In this document: in pieces, positions 24,349-32,667 of the stretch
How the letters are laid out: every line of letters begins with the position of its first letter
Numbering within the stretch: the first letter of the stretch is position 1
Assembly: GCA_000432435.1 (NCBI GenBank)
Contig: HF993114.1
Location: forward strand, 1-33,703
DNA length: 33,703 nucleotides
Origin: Eubacterium sp. CAG:180
Lineage (GTDB): Bacteria; Bacillota; Clostridia; Oscillospirales; Acutalibacteraceae
Direction of reading: 5' to 3'
Notes under the pieces: generated by a model
Database searches by the model: none
What the model was told of the DNA's origin: nothing
The model's input: the letters and a program-made list of their open reading frames with translations, nothing else
Program-made: the position numbers and the translations under genes

Positions 24349-24597
24349 AACATATTACTCCAAACATAAATACCGCCTAACGATTTTACGCAGACGAAGC
24401 CCACAGGCATTTAAGCTGCCTTTATCCGAGCAAACTGTCAAATCGGTGCGGCACAATTATTAACCTTATTATTTTATCATTATTATTTATGTGTTTCAAT
24501 ACTATTTTAACGGTTGATTTTTTTCAGCGGTGATTTATTACAAATAAAAAGCCTTAAATGACAGCTTATAAAATCAATTATGTACTCAAATGATACC

Positions 24598-24619
24598 ATA
24601 GTATTATTGACACTACTAT
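24598..24619. repeat. Small inverted repeat over the -35 of the sugar dehydratase promoter
   Basis: The arms ATAGTA (24598-24603) and TACTAT (24614-24619) flank 10 bases that include the -35 hexamer TTGACA. Short ATGATA/TATCAT matches lie just outside. It could be an operator, but short AT-rich repeats arise easily by chance. Confidence 0.3.
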
Positions 24620-24635
24620 CATAAAAGTGTAAAAT
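24607..24635 (+). promoter_or_regulatory. Promoter of the sugar dehydratase gene
   Basis: Perfect -35 TTGACA (24607-24612), 17-base spacer, -10 TAAAAT (24630-24635), with the coding start 37 bases downstream. A clear sigma-A-like promoter. Confidence 0.8.
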
Positions 24636-24671
24636 GTACACAAGTTGTTTTCTTGGGGGAAAAGAAAAATA

Positions 24672-26567
24672 ATGAAACTCAAACCACAAAGGCACAAAGC
24701 CAACTATAAGTCGCTGGCGCTCATTCTGGCGGATATAGTAATAGTCAACCTTGCTTATCCGATAATGGTCCTGATTTATTGGAATTTCAGATACAGTCCG
24801 GACCTTATGCTGAAGCTGCTGATAAGAATCCCGTTTGTAACGCTGTTTTACATAGGTTCTTACGCCGTATCAAAGCTTTACCGTTCGGTGTGGAAATACG
24901 CCGGGATATACGAATTGTTCAGATATGCGGCGGCAACCGCCGCAGGCACAATTCTTGTATGGCTGGCAGATTACATAGGCATGAAAATCTGTCGCCACGC
25001 AGGTAGCGAAATCTTATATTTCAATGTACTGCCGTGGTCAATATACCTTGACTGCTCGCTCATAATAATCTGCGCCTGCCTTGCGGTGAGACTTGCTCCG
25101 CGTTCGTTCAAAGTCGCAAGTGCCGAGTCATCACGCGCAAAAAGGTCTAACACACGAATACTCATTTTGGGTGCAGGTGTAGCGGGAAGCTCTCTTGTAC
25201 ATGAATTTCAGCAAAACGGCTACCGCTTCGGAAATCCTGTTGTACTCGTAGACGATGACCCCGAAAAAATAGGGCGCTCAATAAACGGTACACCTATTGA
25301 GGGCGGATGTGACAGACTCTCTCAAATCGCCCAAAAATATAACGCCGACGAAATTATTTTTTGCATAAAAAACGCTGACGAGAAAAGAAAACGTGAATTG
25401 CTCGAGGAGGCTGTCTCCACAGGCTGCAAGGTAAAAATAGTTCCCGATATAAACAACCTCCCCGACGGCGGCAAGGCAAATTACAAGGAAATCAGAAACG
25501 TCGATATTCTCGACCTTTTATCGCGTCCCGAAATAAAGCTTGACCCCGAAACATGTAAATATCTCACGGGAGAAACGGTTTTGGTAACGGGCGGCGGCGG
25601 AAGCATAGGCTCCGAGCTGTGCCGTCAGATAGCAAAATATGCTCCGAAAAAAATTATAATATTTGACATATACGAAAACAACGCATACACATTAAAGCAG
25701 GCCTTGGACCGGCATTATTTCGGAAGCCCCGAAATAATCATCCGTATAGGCTCCGTACGCGACAAGGCGAGACTTCGTGAGGTGTTTGAGGAATTTCACC
25801 CGTCAAGCGTTTTTCACGCGGCGGCACACAAGCATGTTCCGCTTATGGAGGACAGCCCGTTTGAGGCAATAAAGAACAACACACTCGGCACATACAACAC
25901 CGCCGAATGTGCTAACGAATACAAGGTCAGCCACTTCGTGCTTCTCTCGACGGACAAGGCGGTCAACCCGACAAATGTTATGGGTGCAACCAAGAGGACG
26001 TGCGAGCTTATAATTCAGCACTTCGCCAAAATATCAAAGGACACCACCTTTGCCGCCGTGCGCTTCGGCAATGTACTCGGTTCAAACGGCAGCGTAATAC
26101 CTCTTTTCAAAGAACAGCTTGAAAACGGCGGACCGCTTACTGTAACGCATCCCGACATAACCCGTTACTTTATGACTATACCGGAGGCAGCACAGCTTGT
26201 TGTTCAGGCCGGCGGACTTGCAAAGGGCGGAGAGATATTCGTGCTTAATATGGGAGAGCCGGTAAAGATACTCTCGCTTGCCGAAAAGCTTATAAAGCTT
26301 TCGGGGTTTGAGCCGTATGTTGATATTGACATACAGTTTACGGGGCTTCGTCCCGGCGAAAAGCTCTACGAGGAGCTTGTTCTTCAATCCGAAAAGGACG
26401 ATATACACAAGACTCAAAATGACAAAATTTATGTCACATCTCCTGGAGATATAGATGACGAAAAGCTGATTTCCCATATAGAAAAGATACGTTCGATGAA
26501 GCCGGGTGATTCCCGCGAGTTTCTCATGGAGCTTGTTCCTACATACACGCCCGATCGTGAAGCTTGA
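24672..26567 (+). CDS. Membrane-anchored nucleotide-sugar 4,6-dehydratase/epimerase (CapD/FlaA1/EpsC family)
   Basis: Acts on UDP-GlcNAc-type sugars for surface polysaccharide or glycan synthesis. The 631 residues hold four N-terminal membrane helices (within residues 14-140), a first Rossmann-like domain (LILGAGVAGSSLV, about residue 164) and an extended SDR domain (VLVTGGGGSIGSE, about residue 301). The catalytic set is STDKAVNPTNVMGATKR near residues 425-441, where the usual SDR Tyr is Met (MxxxK), as in this dehydratase family. The ATG at 24672 is preferred over a TTG at 24645; GGGGG lies 12 bases upstream of it. It has its own promoter and terminator and no other glycan genes beside it, so the pathway cannot be named. 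Confidence 0.92.
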   Translation: MKLKPQRHKANYKSLALILADIVIVNLAYPIMVLIYWNFRYSPDLMLKLLIRIPFVTLFYIGSYAVSKLYRSVWKYAGIYELFRYAAATAAGTILVWLADYIGMKICRHAGSEILYFNVLPWSIYLDCSLIIICACLAVRLAPRSFKVASAESSRAKRSNTRILILGAGVAGSSLVHEFQQNGYRFGNPVVLVDDDPEKIGRSINGTPIEGGCDRLSQIAQKYNADEIIFCIKNADEKRKRELLEEAVSTGCKVKIVPDINNLPDGGKANYKEIRNVDILDLLSRPEIKLDPETCKYLTGETVLVTGGGGSIGSELCRQIAKYAPKKIIIFDIYENNAYTLKQALDRHYFGSPEIIIRIGSVRDKARLREVFEEFHPSSVFHAAAHKHVPLMEDSPFEAIKNNTLGTYNTAECANEYKVSHFVLLSTDKAVNPTNVMGATKRTCELIIQHFAKISKDTTFAAVRFGNVLGSNGSVIPLFKEQLENGGPLTVTHPDITRYFMTIPEAAQLVVQAGGLAKGGEIFVLNMGEPVKILSLAEKLIKLSGFEPYVDIDIQFTGLRPGEKLYEELVLQSEKDDIHKTQNDKIYVTSPGDIDDEKLISHIEKIRSMKPGDSREFLMELVPTYTPDREA

Positions 26568-26586
26568 GAAAATCAAATATTCAAAC

Positions 26587-26632
26587 AAAAGTGAGCAAGT
26601 CGTTCCGAGAAGAAAGACCTGCTCACTTTTTT
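26587..26632 (+). terminator. Terminator of the sugar dehydratase gene
   Basis: An 11-bp stem AAAAGTGAGCA/TGCTCACTTTT, extended by GTC/GAC after one mismatch, is followed by a T-run. It begins 20 bases after the stop. Confidence 0.9.
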
Positions 26633-26698
26633 AATAATGAACACCGCTGTGTAATGTGTGCATAATATCTGCTTTATTGTATAGTTTTTTTATTTTAG

Positions 26699-26727
26699 TT
26701 GCAAAATATTTGTTGAAGTGGTACAAT
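26699..26727 (+). promoter_or_regulatory. Promoter of the serine hydrolase gene
   Basis: TTGCAA (26699-26704), 17-base spacer, TACAAT (26722-26727); five of six consensus bases in each hexamer. The ribosome binding site follows about 20 bases later. Confidence 0.75.
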
Positions 26728-26762
26728 GTCTCTATATTGTTAATTGAAAGGTGTTGTGTCGC

Positions 26763-28349
26763 TTGAGTACAAAAAGCAAAGAGCTTCCGCGCGCCGCGTC
26801 TCCCGAAGAGGTCGGCGTTTCATCGGCATTGACGGAGCAGTTTTTACATTACATAAAAGAGCAAAATCTTGAATTTCACTCATTTATGGTTATAAGGCAC
26901 GGCAAGATTGCCGTCGAGTGGTATAACGAGCCATATACGGCCGATACAAGCCATTCCATGTATTCCGTAAGTAAAACCTTTTCGGCAACCGCAATAGGCT
27001 TTGCGGTATCTGAAGGGCTTCTGTCACTTGATGACAAGGTTCTTGATTTTTTCCCCGAATACACTCCGAAATCGGACAGCCCGTACTTTGACAAGCTGAC
27101 GGTACGGAGTCTTATAACCATGACCTCCGGTAAGCAGACTAATATGCTTGAGGAAAAAGGAAAAATCGACTGGATTGAGGATTTTATAAATTCGCCATGG
27201 GTATTTGAGCCCGGAACGCAATACCTCTATGTCAACGAGAATATTTATATGCTCTGCGCCATTATCCACCGCGTGGCAAAAACGAGCGTGGTAGACTACC
27301 TTATGCCGCGACTTTTTGAGCCGCTCGGAATTGAAAGACCGTTTTGGGAGACTGACCAAAACGGCATAGAGGCAGGCGGATGGGGTCTTTACATCAAAAC
27401 CATGGACCTCGCAAAGGTAATGACCTGTTATCTACACGAAGGAAAATATAAAAATAAGCAGATTCTGCCGAAGGATTGGGTTAAAGAAGCTACCGTAAAC
27501 CAAATAGGCGACATCAAAATGCCGAGCAAGGATAAGGATTGCTGTGCCGGCTACGGTTACTGCATTTGGATGGATGACACGGAGCCTTATTCATACCGTG
27601 CCGACGGTATGTTCTCTCAGTTCGGCATAAATTTCCCTTCTCTTGACGCAACAATAATTTCAACCGCCGCCATCCCGTGCGAGGACGAGGCAAGAGCCGC
27701 AATATGGGCATTCTTCCCCGCAGCATTCGCCGACGAAAACGGCAACGGCGTTGAGGTTGATACGTCGAGCGTCAACCGCCCCGTGGCTTCAAAGCACTCC
27801 GTAACCGAGAGCCGCCTTATAGGCAAGACAATAAAAGTTCGCAAAAAGATACTGCTCAACATTATAGGTATGCCCGTGAGTATGCTTCCGCTCGCCGTTA
27901 CGTTTATGATGTCCGACAGAGCCGGAAACATTGACAACATCAAGTTTAATTTCGGCGATCACGAATGTGATATGACATGGGACGAGGGCGACGAGAGAAA
28001 TACCGTTTGTTGCGGTATGGACGGACGTTACCGATACGGCACGATGACGCTCGGAAAAATCAAATTCAAAGTCTGTGCCAATGCCGAGTGGATTGATGAC
28101 ATTAACCTCAAGGTTATGGTTCGTCCGGTGGAAACGGTTGGCATGAGAACACTCAACTTCCTTTTCCGTCGCAACAACAAGGTAACAATAACTCCGACAT
28201 CGACACCGTCAACATACAAAATAGTTGACACTCTCTCAAGGAGTTTCACGGAAATTATCAAAAATCCGCTGCTCTCAAAGATATGTCAAAAAGCCATACA
28301 AATTGCGCCTCCGCTTGCGGAGCCGAAGCATTACGGTAAAATTGTCTGA
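26763..28349 (+). CDS. Serine hydrolase, beta-lactamase class C fold, with C-terminal extra domain
   Basis: The 528 residues have two parts. Residues 15 to about 330 form a penicillin-binding-protein/class C-like hydrolase: SVSK (S68, K71) is the SxxK nucleophile motif, YVN (Y156, N158) the YxN motif, and a GMFSQFG stretch stands where the third motif is expected. Residues from about 345 include a hydrophobic stretch (LLNIIGMPVSMLPLAV) and a beta-rich region not recognised. There is no signal peptide, so it appears cytosolic or exported by an unknown route. The start is uncertain: TTG at 26763 is chosen because AGGTG ends 9 bases before it; GTG 26751 and TTG 26754 overlap that site. The substrate (peptide, ester or D-amino acid bond) is unknown. 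Single-gene unit between its own promoter and terminator. Confidence 0.82.
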   Translation: MSTKSKELPRAASPEEVGVSSALTEQFLHYIKEQNLEFHSFMVIRHGKIAVEWYNEPYTADTSHSMYSVSKTFSATAIGFAVSEGLLSLDDKVLDFFPEYTPKSDSPYFDKLTVRSLITMTSGKQTNMLEEKGKIDWIEDFINSPWVFEPGTQYLYVNENIYMLCAIIHRVAKTSVVDYLMPRLFEPLGIERPFWETDQNGIEAGGWGLYIKTMDLAKVMTCYLHEGKYKNKQILPKDWVKEATVNQIGDIKMPSKDKDCCAGYGYCIWMDDTEPYSYRADGMFSQFGINFPSLDATIISTAAIPCEDEARAAIWAFFPAAFADENGNGVEVDTSSVNRPVASKHSVTESRLIGKTIKVRKKILLNIIGMPVSMLPLAVTFMMSDRAGNIDNIKFNFGDHECDMTWDEGDERNTVCCGMDGRYRYGTMTLGKIKFKVCANAEWIDDINLKVMVRPVETVGMRTLNFLFRRNNKVTITPTSTPSTYKIVDTLSRSFTEIIKNPLLSKICQKAIQIAPPLAEPKHYGKIV

Positions 28350-28368
28350 ATATACAGGCAAAACAAAT

Positions 28369-28399
28369 GCCCGTTCCGGTATCTCGGAACGGGCGTTTT
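28369..28399. terminator. Bidirectional terminator between the serine hydrolase gene and rpsR
   Basis: A perfect 10-bp stem GCCCGTTCCG/CGGAACGGGC with a 6-base loop, followed on the plus strand by GTTTTTG and on the minus strand by ATTTGTTTTG. It ends the serine hydrolase gene and probably also the convergent rpsF-ssb-rpsR message. Confidence 0.88.
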
Positions 28400-28418
28400 T
28401 GATTGATTAAAAAGAAAA

Positions 28419-28676
28419 TCAGTCTGAAGTGTAAGGAAGAAGAGCAATGTGACGTGCTCTCTTTATTGCCTTAGTGAGTTCTCTCTGATGATAAGCGCAG
28501 GTACCGGTTACTCTGCGGGGCAAAATCTTTGCTCTGTCAGAAGTAAAACGGCGAAGTTTCGCTGTATCTTTGTAATCTATTTCTTCGACCTTATCAACGC
28601 AGAAAGCGCAAACTTTTCTGTGCTTTCTGTTCATAGGACGGCCGCCAGCCTGGGGAGCTGTTCTTTCGTTAGCCAT
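28419..28676 (-). CDS. rpsR: Ribosomal protein bS18
   Basis: Small-subunit protein that pairs with S6 on the platform. The 85 residues contain the conserved VEEIDYKDTAKLRRFTSDRAKILPRRVTGTCAYHQRELTKAIKRARHIALLPY core. It has CAFC in the N-terminal half and CAYH after the VTGT, forming a complete zinc-ribbon-like set (C, C, C, H), whereas B. subtilis S18 as I recall it lacks these. It is thus a zinc-binding (C+) form. AGGAGG stands 9 bases before the ATG. Third gene of rpsF-ssb-rpsR. Confidence 0.97.
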   Translation of the reverse strand: MANERTAPQAGGRPMNRKHRKVCAFCVDKVEEIDYKDTAKLRRFTSDRAKILPRRVTGTCAYHQRELTKAIKRARHIALLPYTSD

Positions 28677-28715
28677 TATGGTATCCTCCTTTTAAAATGT
28701 AGAAAAATTCAATGT

Positions 28716-29195
28716 TTAGAACGGTAAACCGTCATCCTCGTCCGACGCGCCGCCGAAGGGCATACCATCGTTGTCGTCATTTGACGGGAGTACCGAAAAG
28801 CTGCCCGAGTCGCCGCTCTGATAAGACGGAGCTGCCGGCTGCTGCGCTTCATAGCGATTGCCGCCGCCCTGCTCGGACTTGCTGCCGCAGAAAGATACGT
28901 TATCGGCAACTATCTCGACTGCGGTTCTCTTATTGCCGTTCTTATCTTCATAGGAACGGGTCTGAATAGAGCCCTGAACTGCTATCATAGAGCCCTTGTG
29001 GAAATAGCGTGTGACAAAATCAGCCGTCTGACGCCATGCAACGACATTGATAAAATCGGCCTTTCTCTCCTCGCCTGCCTTGACAAACGAACGGTCAACG
29101 GCAACGCAAAAAGATGTAACCGATATGCCGTTAGGCGTGGTGCGAAGCTCGGGGTCTGCCACCAATCTGCCCATTATAACTGCACAGTTTAACAT
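28716..29195 (-). CDS. ssb: Single-stranded DNA-binding protein
   Basis: Binds and protects single-stranded DNA in replication and repair. The 159 residues hold an N-terminal OB fold (residues 1-105; MLNCAVIMGRLVADPELR, FINVVAWRQTADFVTRYFHKG, VQGSIQTRSYEDKNG), a Gly/Gln/Ser-rich flexible linker and the acidic tip DEDDGLPF that recruits partner proteins. The intact tip shows this is the main housekeeping SSB rather than a truncated paralogue. GGAGG precedes the ATG. It lies between rpsF and rpsR, the classic arrangement. Confidence 0.97.
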   Translation of the reverse strand: MLNCAVIMGRLVADPELRTTPNGISVTSFCVAVDRSFVKAGEERKADFINVVAWRQTADFVTRYFHKGSMIAVQGSIQTRSYEDKNGNKRTAVEIVADNVSFCGSKSEQGGGNRYEAQQPAAPSYQSGDSGSFSVLPSNDDNDGMPFGGASDEDDGLPF

Positions 29196-29211
29196 TTTGC
29201 TATTCCTCCGA

Positions 29212-29487
29212 TTATTTCTTTACAACGAGCGAACGAAGAATACCGTCGGTAATTCTTGCTATACGCTCAAGCTCAGCCGGGAACTCCGGAGCGCTCTCAA
29301 AGTTGTAGAGAACGTAGTAGCCCTCTGCCTCGTCGTTGATAAGGTAAGCAAGTCTTCTCTTACCCCACTCATCAACGCTTTCAAGAGTGCCGCTTTTCTC
29401 AATAAGAGCCTTGAATTTTTCAACAAGAGCTGATACGTCATCGCCGTTTTTAACTGAAAAAACAACAACTGCTTCGTATTTTGACAT
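29212..29487 (-). CDS. rpsF: Ribosomal protein bS6
   Basis: Small-subunit platform protein that binds S18. The 91 residues start MSKYEAVVVFSV and contain VDEWGKRRLAYLINDEAEGYYVLYNFES, the family core. The ATG at 29487 is chosen over a longer frame to 29511 because a perfect AAGGAGG stands just upstream and the protein start then matches the family. First gene of the operon, with a promoter at 29583-29611 and a structured leader of about 90 bases. Confidence 0.97.
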   Translation of the reverse strand: MSKYEAVVVFSVKNGDDVSALVEKFKALIEKSGTLESVDEWGKRRLAYLINDEAEGYYVLYNFESAPEFPAELERIARITDGILRSLVVKK

Positions 29488-29510
29488 TCTTTTGCACCTC
29501 CTTATGGACA

Positions 29511-29538
29511 TAAGCCCGCAAACAGAAATATTTATTTA
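29511..29538 (-). promoter_or_regulatory. Stem-loop in the rpsF leader, possible S6:S18 binding element
   Basis: On the minus strand CCCGTAAA pairs with TTTGCGGG (8 bp, one G-T wobble) around a 12-base loop, just before the rpsF ribosome binding site. S6:S18 complexes are known to bind a CCG-containing motif in their own leader in many bacteria. CCG is present in this stem, but I could not confirm the consensus fold. Confidence 0.4.
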
Positions 29539-29582
29539 CGGGAAGGAGCCGAAAACACTAAAAATATTTTCAGCGAGTTATA

Positions 29583-29611
29583 ATTATAACAGTTGAGTAA
29601 AGATAAGTCAA
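29583..29611 (-). promoter_or_regulatory. Promoter of rpsF-ssb-rpsR
   Basis: On the minus strand TTGACT (29606-29611), 17 bases, TATAAT (29583-29588). A near-perfect promoter, as expected for a ribosomal protein operon; transcription would start near 29576. Confidence 0.85.
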
Positions 29612-29697
29612 GAATTTTTTATTTCTGCGAAAGCTCCGGAAAGCACCTTCATTCAAATACAATTGTTAAGAGCTATAACGCCGTTTTCATCAATATG

Positions 29698-30309
29698 TTA
29701 ACAGATTTCTATTACCTTTTTTTCGGGATATTGAGAAATCACAATAGACATATTCTGTTTTTTGATTTTTTCAATCGGATATCGTTTACTGTATACCGAT
29801 TCAACAACAAACGGAATATGAAAGACCTTTTCGGTATTCGTGCGCAGGCGGAACGAATACGATCCCGCAAGCTGGGGATACATCTCGTCCCATAGGTATT
29901 CATCCGCACGCAACATCAATTCTTTTCCGTTGACCAAAAGAGTGTCAAACATATCAATCGTGCCGTCTTCATTATCGGTATTTACAAATTTAATTTCCAC
30001 ATCATAAACATATTCGGGTCTGTATATTGTGTTTCCCGCTTCATCCGTTTCAATTTCAGGCAAATCGATATTATATTTTTCTGCATACTCATCATATGGT
30101 ATAATTTCATATCCCAGAACGGTTGCCGAATATCCGTTTAAGATATTGTCGGCGCGCCTGAAATAATCATCTTCATACGGAACATTTTCATTCATATAAT
30201 ATGTTTTTACAACGGGTCTTTCAGCTCTGACATTCGTATAAATCACACCGAAAAGCCAAGCAACAAACAAAACAAGACAAGCAGAAATAACGGTTACTTT
30301 CTTTTTCAT
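29698..30309 (-). CDS. Anchored extracytoplasmic protein of the ABC cassette
   Basis: Function unknown. The 203 residues begin with a basic start and one membrane helix (about residues 5-24) without a lipobox, so the rest should lie outside the cell held by an uncleaved anchor. The outer part is acidic and probably beta-rich, with PEYVYDVEIKFVNTDN near its middle, a pattern like the Ig-like DUF4352-type domains. From memory it resembles the DUF5028 family, which accompanies such exporter cassettes; this is unverified. The ATG overlaps the ATPase stop as ATGA, so it belongs to the cassette, and it is its last gene; no clear terminator was found in the 86 bases between its stop and the rpsF promoter. 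Confidence 0.75.
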   Translation of the reverse strand: MKKKVTVISACLVLFVAWLFGVIYTNVRAERPVVKTYYMNENVPYEDDYFRRADNILNGYSATVLGYEIIPYDEYAEKYNIDLPEIETDEAGNTIYRPEYVYDVEIKFVNTDNEDGTIDMFDTLLVNGKELMLRADEYLWDEMYPQLAGSYSFRLRTNTEKVFHIPFVVESVYSKRYPIEKIKKQNMSIVISQYPEKKVIEIC

Positions 30310-30959
30310 TTGTCTTCCTCCGTAATATGACCGATCAGCCTGCCCTGCTCCAACAGGAACACTTCATCGGACATACCTTTAAGGATTTCCTCGTCATGGC
30401 ACGAAACAATAACCAAAGCACCGCGTTCTTTTTCGTTTCGCACAATATGTTTAACAAGGTCTACGCCGTCCTCGTCCAACGAATTGGTGGGCTCATCCAG
30501 AATAACTATTTCCGGCTTTTCCATAATTGCCGCGGCTATACCTAACCGTTGTTTCATTCCGAGCGAATATTTTTTATATTTTTTGTTACTGTCCGGGTCT
30601 AACCCGACCCGTAAAAGTGTGTTGCGAATATCATCGTCCGATGCAACGGATTTTATCGATGCTAATAATTTCAGATTGTTAAAGCCCGAATACGCATCCA
30701 AAAATGCAGGGTTTTCCAAAAACACGCCTATACTGTTCGGGAACGATATATCTTTCCCGAGAATTTTGCCGTTCATAGATATTTCGCCCTGTGACGGACG
30801 AATAAGGCCGCTTATCAGCCGCATCAACATTGTCTTTCCGGAACCGTTAATGCCTTTGAAACCGTATACCGCTCCGCTTTGAAGCTCCATTGAAATATCT
30901 TTTATTACAGGGTTATTTTTTATTATTTTGGAAACATGACTGATTTTTATATTCATCAT
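30306..30959 (-). CDS. ABC transporter ATP-binding protein (ABC-2 exporter type)
   Basis: Energises the exporter formed with the two permeases upstream. The 217 residues contain Walker A GINGSGKTM (36-44), a Q-loop region near FLENPAF (80-86), signature YSLGMKQR (131-138), Walker B IVILDEP (151-157) and the switch His in SCHDE (188). YSLGMKQR in place of LSGGQ is common among ABC-2 exporters of lantibiotic-immunity and antibiotic-resistance type. AAGGAGG stands about 12 bases before the first of two ATGs. It is 7 bases after a permease gene and overlaps the next gene by 4 bases. Confidence 0.93.
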   Translation of the reverse strand: MMNIKISHVSKIIKNNPVIKDISMELQSGAVYGFKGINGSGKTMLMRLISGLIRPSQGEISMNGKILGKDISFPNSIGVFLENPAFLDAYSGFNNLKLLASIKSVASDDDIRNTLLRVGLDPDSNKKYKKYSLGMKQRLGIAAAIMEKPEIVILDEPTNSLDEDGVDLVKHIVRNEKERGALVIVSCHDEEILKGMSDEVFLLEQGRLIGHITEEDK

Positions 30960-30966
30960 ATCCGAA

Positions 30967-31815
30967 CTAATCCTCCTTATTCAGAATGTCATAACGCCTA
31001 AATATGAAAAGACCGACTACACACGACAATACAAGCAAAGCAAGCGAAAAAACAATACCGGTCTTAGTGTTAACGCCATTGTCGATTAGCAAATCATTTC
31101 TCTGCGACATTGCATAATTTCCGAGTAATAACGGATTAAGATAATATGCCGACAACACGAGTATGCCTGCACTGATACAAAAGCTGAAAAACGGTTTTAT
31201 AACTAAAGATACAGCCATTTGCATTACCGAAAGTGCAGAAACAATTAAAAAAGGCATTAAGAGCATTTGACAGGTTAAATATCTGTTTGAAAAAAGGTCA
31301 CCCTCACTTAAGAAAACATTTTCCGACGGCATCGGAATCATCTTGAAAATAAGCGACTTTGAAACATTCAAAGTTAATTTTCCCGCACCGCATACGCAAA
31401 AGATAATTATAATTGCCCACATTAAAATAAAGTACGTAAACACACAGCTCACTGCCCAAAAACATTTTGAAAGCCACCAGGCATCACGGCTTTTTGAATT
31501 TATCAGTACGTTTTTTCCGTATGCGGTTAAGTCATAAAACGGATAATAAAGTGTGATATATAGCGGTGCCAAAATCATAAGCATCCAAAGCGCCGGAAAC
31601 ATAAAAATATTTCCCGGCATAGGTATGTATTCCTCCATACCCGCAGTTATAAAGAAGAGAAAATCTCCGAATGTGCGCGCCCCCAAGTCTTTCCCCTTTG
31701 TATATATAAAGCCGATACAAAAGCCTAAAAACAGAACAACGCAAGCAAGATATTTTATTCCCTCTTTGAACATACCGTTTTTTAAGTCATATTTACACAG
31801 CTTAAAAAATGTCAT
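30967..31815 (-). CDS. ABC-2 type permease, second
   Basis: Membrane protein of 282 residues with about six hydrophobic segments, starting with a short cytosolic N-terminus (FFKLCKYDLKNG) and a first helix near residues 20-40. A long extracytoplasmic loop lies between the first two helices. No sequence motif beyond the fold was recognised. GAGG stands 9 bases before the ATG, which overlaps the end of the other permease by 14 bases. It pairs with the ATPase downstream, which is 7 bases away. With the first permease it likely forms a heterodimeric pore. Confidence 0.8.
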   Translation of the reverse strand: MTFFKLCKYDLKNGMFKEGIKYLACVVLFLGFCIGFIYTKGKDLGARTFGDFLFFITAGMEEYIPMPGNIFMFPALWMLMILAPLYITLYYPFYDLTAYGKNVLINSKSRDAWWLSKCFWAVSCVFTYFILMWAIIIIFCVCGAGKLTLNVSKSLIFKMIPMPSENVFLSEGDLFSNRYLTCQMLLMPFLIVSALSVMQMAVSLVIKPFFSFCISAGILVLSAYYLNPLLLGNYAMSQRNDLLIDNGVNTKTGIVFSLALLVLSCVVGLFIFRRYDILNKED

Positions 31816-32662
31816 TTTTCTTTCCTCTTATCATAGTTATACTAAAACTAAGGATAAACAAAACAATGCCTTCAAATAATACAATACCGAGAGAAACATA
31901 TACCTTTCCCGTGTGCAAAAACTGAATCGGCGATATTTGCGGAATATTACCGATTGTATTTGAAAGATAGTTGATAAACAGGAATAAAAACAGCGGAAAA
32001 AACACTGTTACAAATTTATTTTTGCTCAAAAAAGAAACGCAGATGCACAGTTCGGAAATAAGTCCGGCAAAAATAAAAGTTGCAATTATCTTCAAAAGCA
32101 TATATATCACAGGATGTGCATAAAAGAGCGGGGTCAATGTCGACCAAGGATGTTCGGCATAATACACATCATAAAACACATCGGGTTTTATTGCGGGAAC
32201 AAAAAGCGAGACAACCGCTGTATTCAACAGTATAGGTACTGCTACAACCGTTCCGCCTGATAAGAACACAGCAATATATTTTGAAAGGAAGTAATTTTTC
32301 TTTGATGTCCTTGTGACAACATTTTTGATATATCCGCTTTTCACTTCAGAGCAATACGACCATCCGTAGCCCAAAGAAGCAATAAGCGGCAATAACAAAT
32401 AAAACAGCGAAGCAGCGGGAGAAATATGATCTGCACCGATCCAGTTTGTAAACAATGTAATACCGGGGAGCTCGGGATTTAACGCATATCCCGTCAATGC
32501 GGCTGAAGCAGAATCCGCATTTACATATTTGTGATAAGATATAATGCTGAACACTGCCGCATACAAGGCAATCAAAGATGCAGTCAGCATTGACAGCAGA
32601 AAGAGTTTATTTTTATATGCCTTTTTTATTTCCATAAGCAATATCGGTCGCATAAAACTCAC
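31802..32662 (-). CDS. ABC-2 type permease, first
   Basis: Membrane protein of 286 residues with six probable helices: one at about residues 20-42, a long outer loop, then helices near 86-104, 130-155, 190-213, 218-235 and 258-276. The stretch EVKSGYIKNVVTRTSKKNYFLSKY between helices two and three is a cytosolic loop of the kind found in ABC-2/BcrB/MutG-like permeases. The start has AAGGAAG upstream and the lipoprotein gene ends 5 bases earlier. It shares little visible sequence with the second permease, so they are not recent duplicates. Confidence 0.82.
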   Translation of the reverse strand: MSFMRPILLMEIKKAYKNKLFLLSMLTASLIALYAAVFSIISYHKYVNADSASAALTGYALNPELPGITLFTNWIGADHISPAASLFYLLLPLIASLGYGWSYCSEVKSGYIKNVVTRTSKKNYFLSKYIAVFLSGGTVVAVPILLNTAVVSLFVPAIKPDVFYDVYYAEHPWSTLTPLFYAHPVIYMLLKIIATFIFAGLISELCICVSFLSKNKFVTVFFPLFLFLFINYLSNTIGNIPQISPIQFLHTGKVYVSLGIVLFEGIVLFILSFSITMIRGKKNDIF

Positions 32663-32667
32663 TTCCT

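Larger units (their letters stand above)
24349..24671. other. Divergent intergenic region recJ / sugar dehydratase
   Basis: An AT-rich gap of 323 bases. It holds the recJ ribosome binding site, a small AGGCA/TGCCT stem (24405-24421), a minus-strand TTGACA at about 24435-24440 without a good -10 partner, and the clear plus-strand promoter at 24607-24635. No open frame or RNA gene was recognised in it. Confidence 0.6.
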
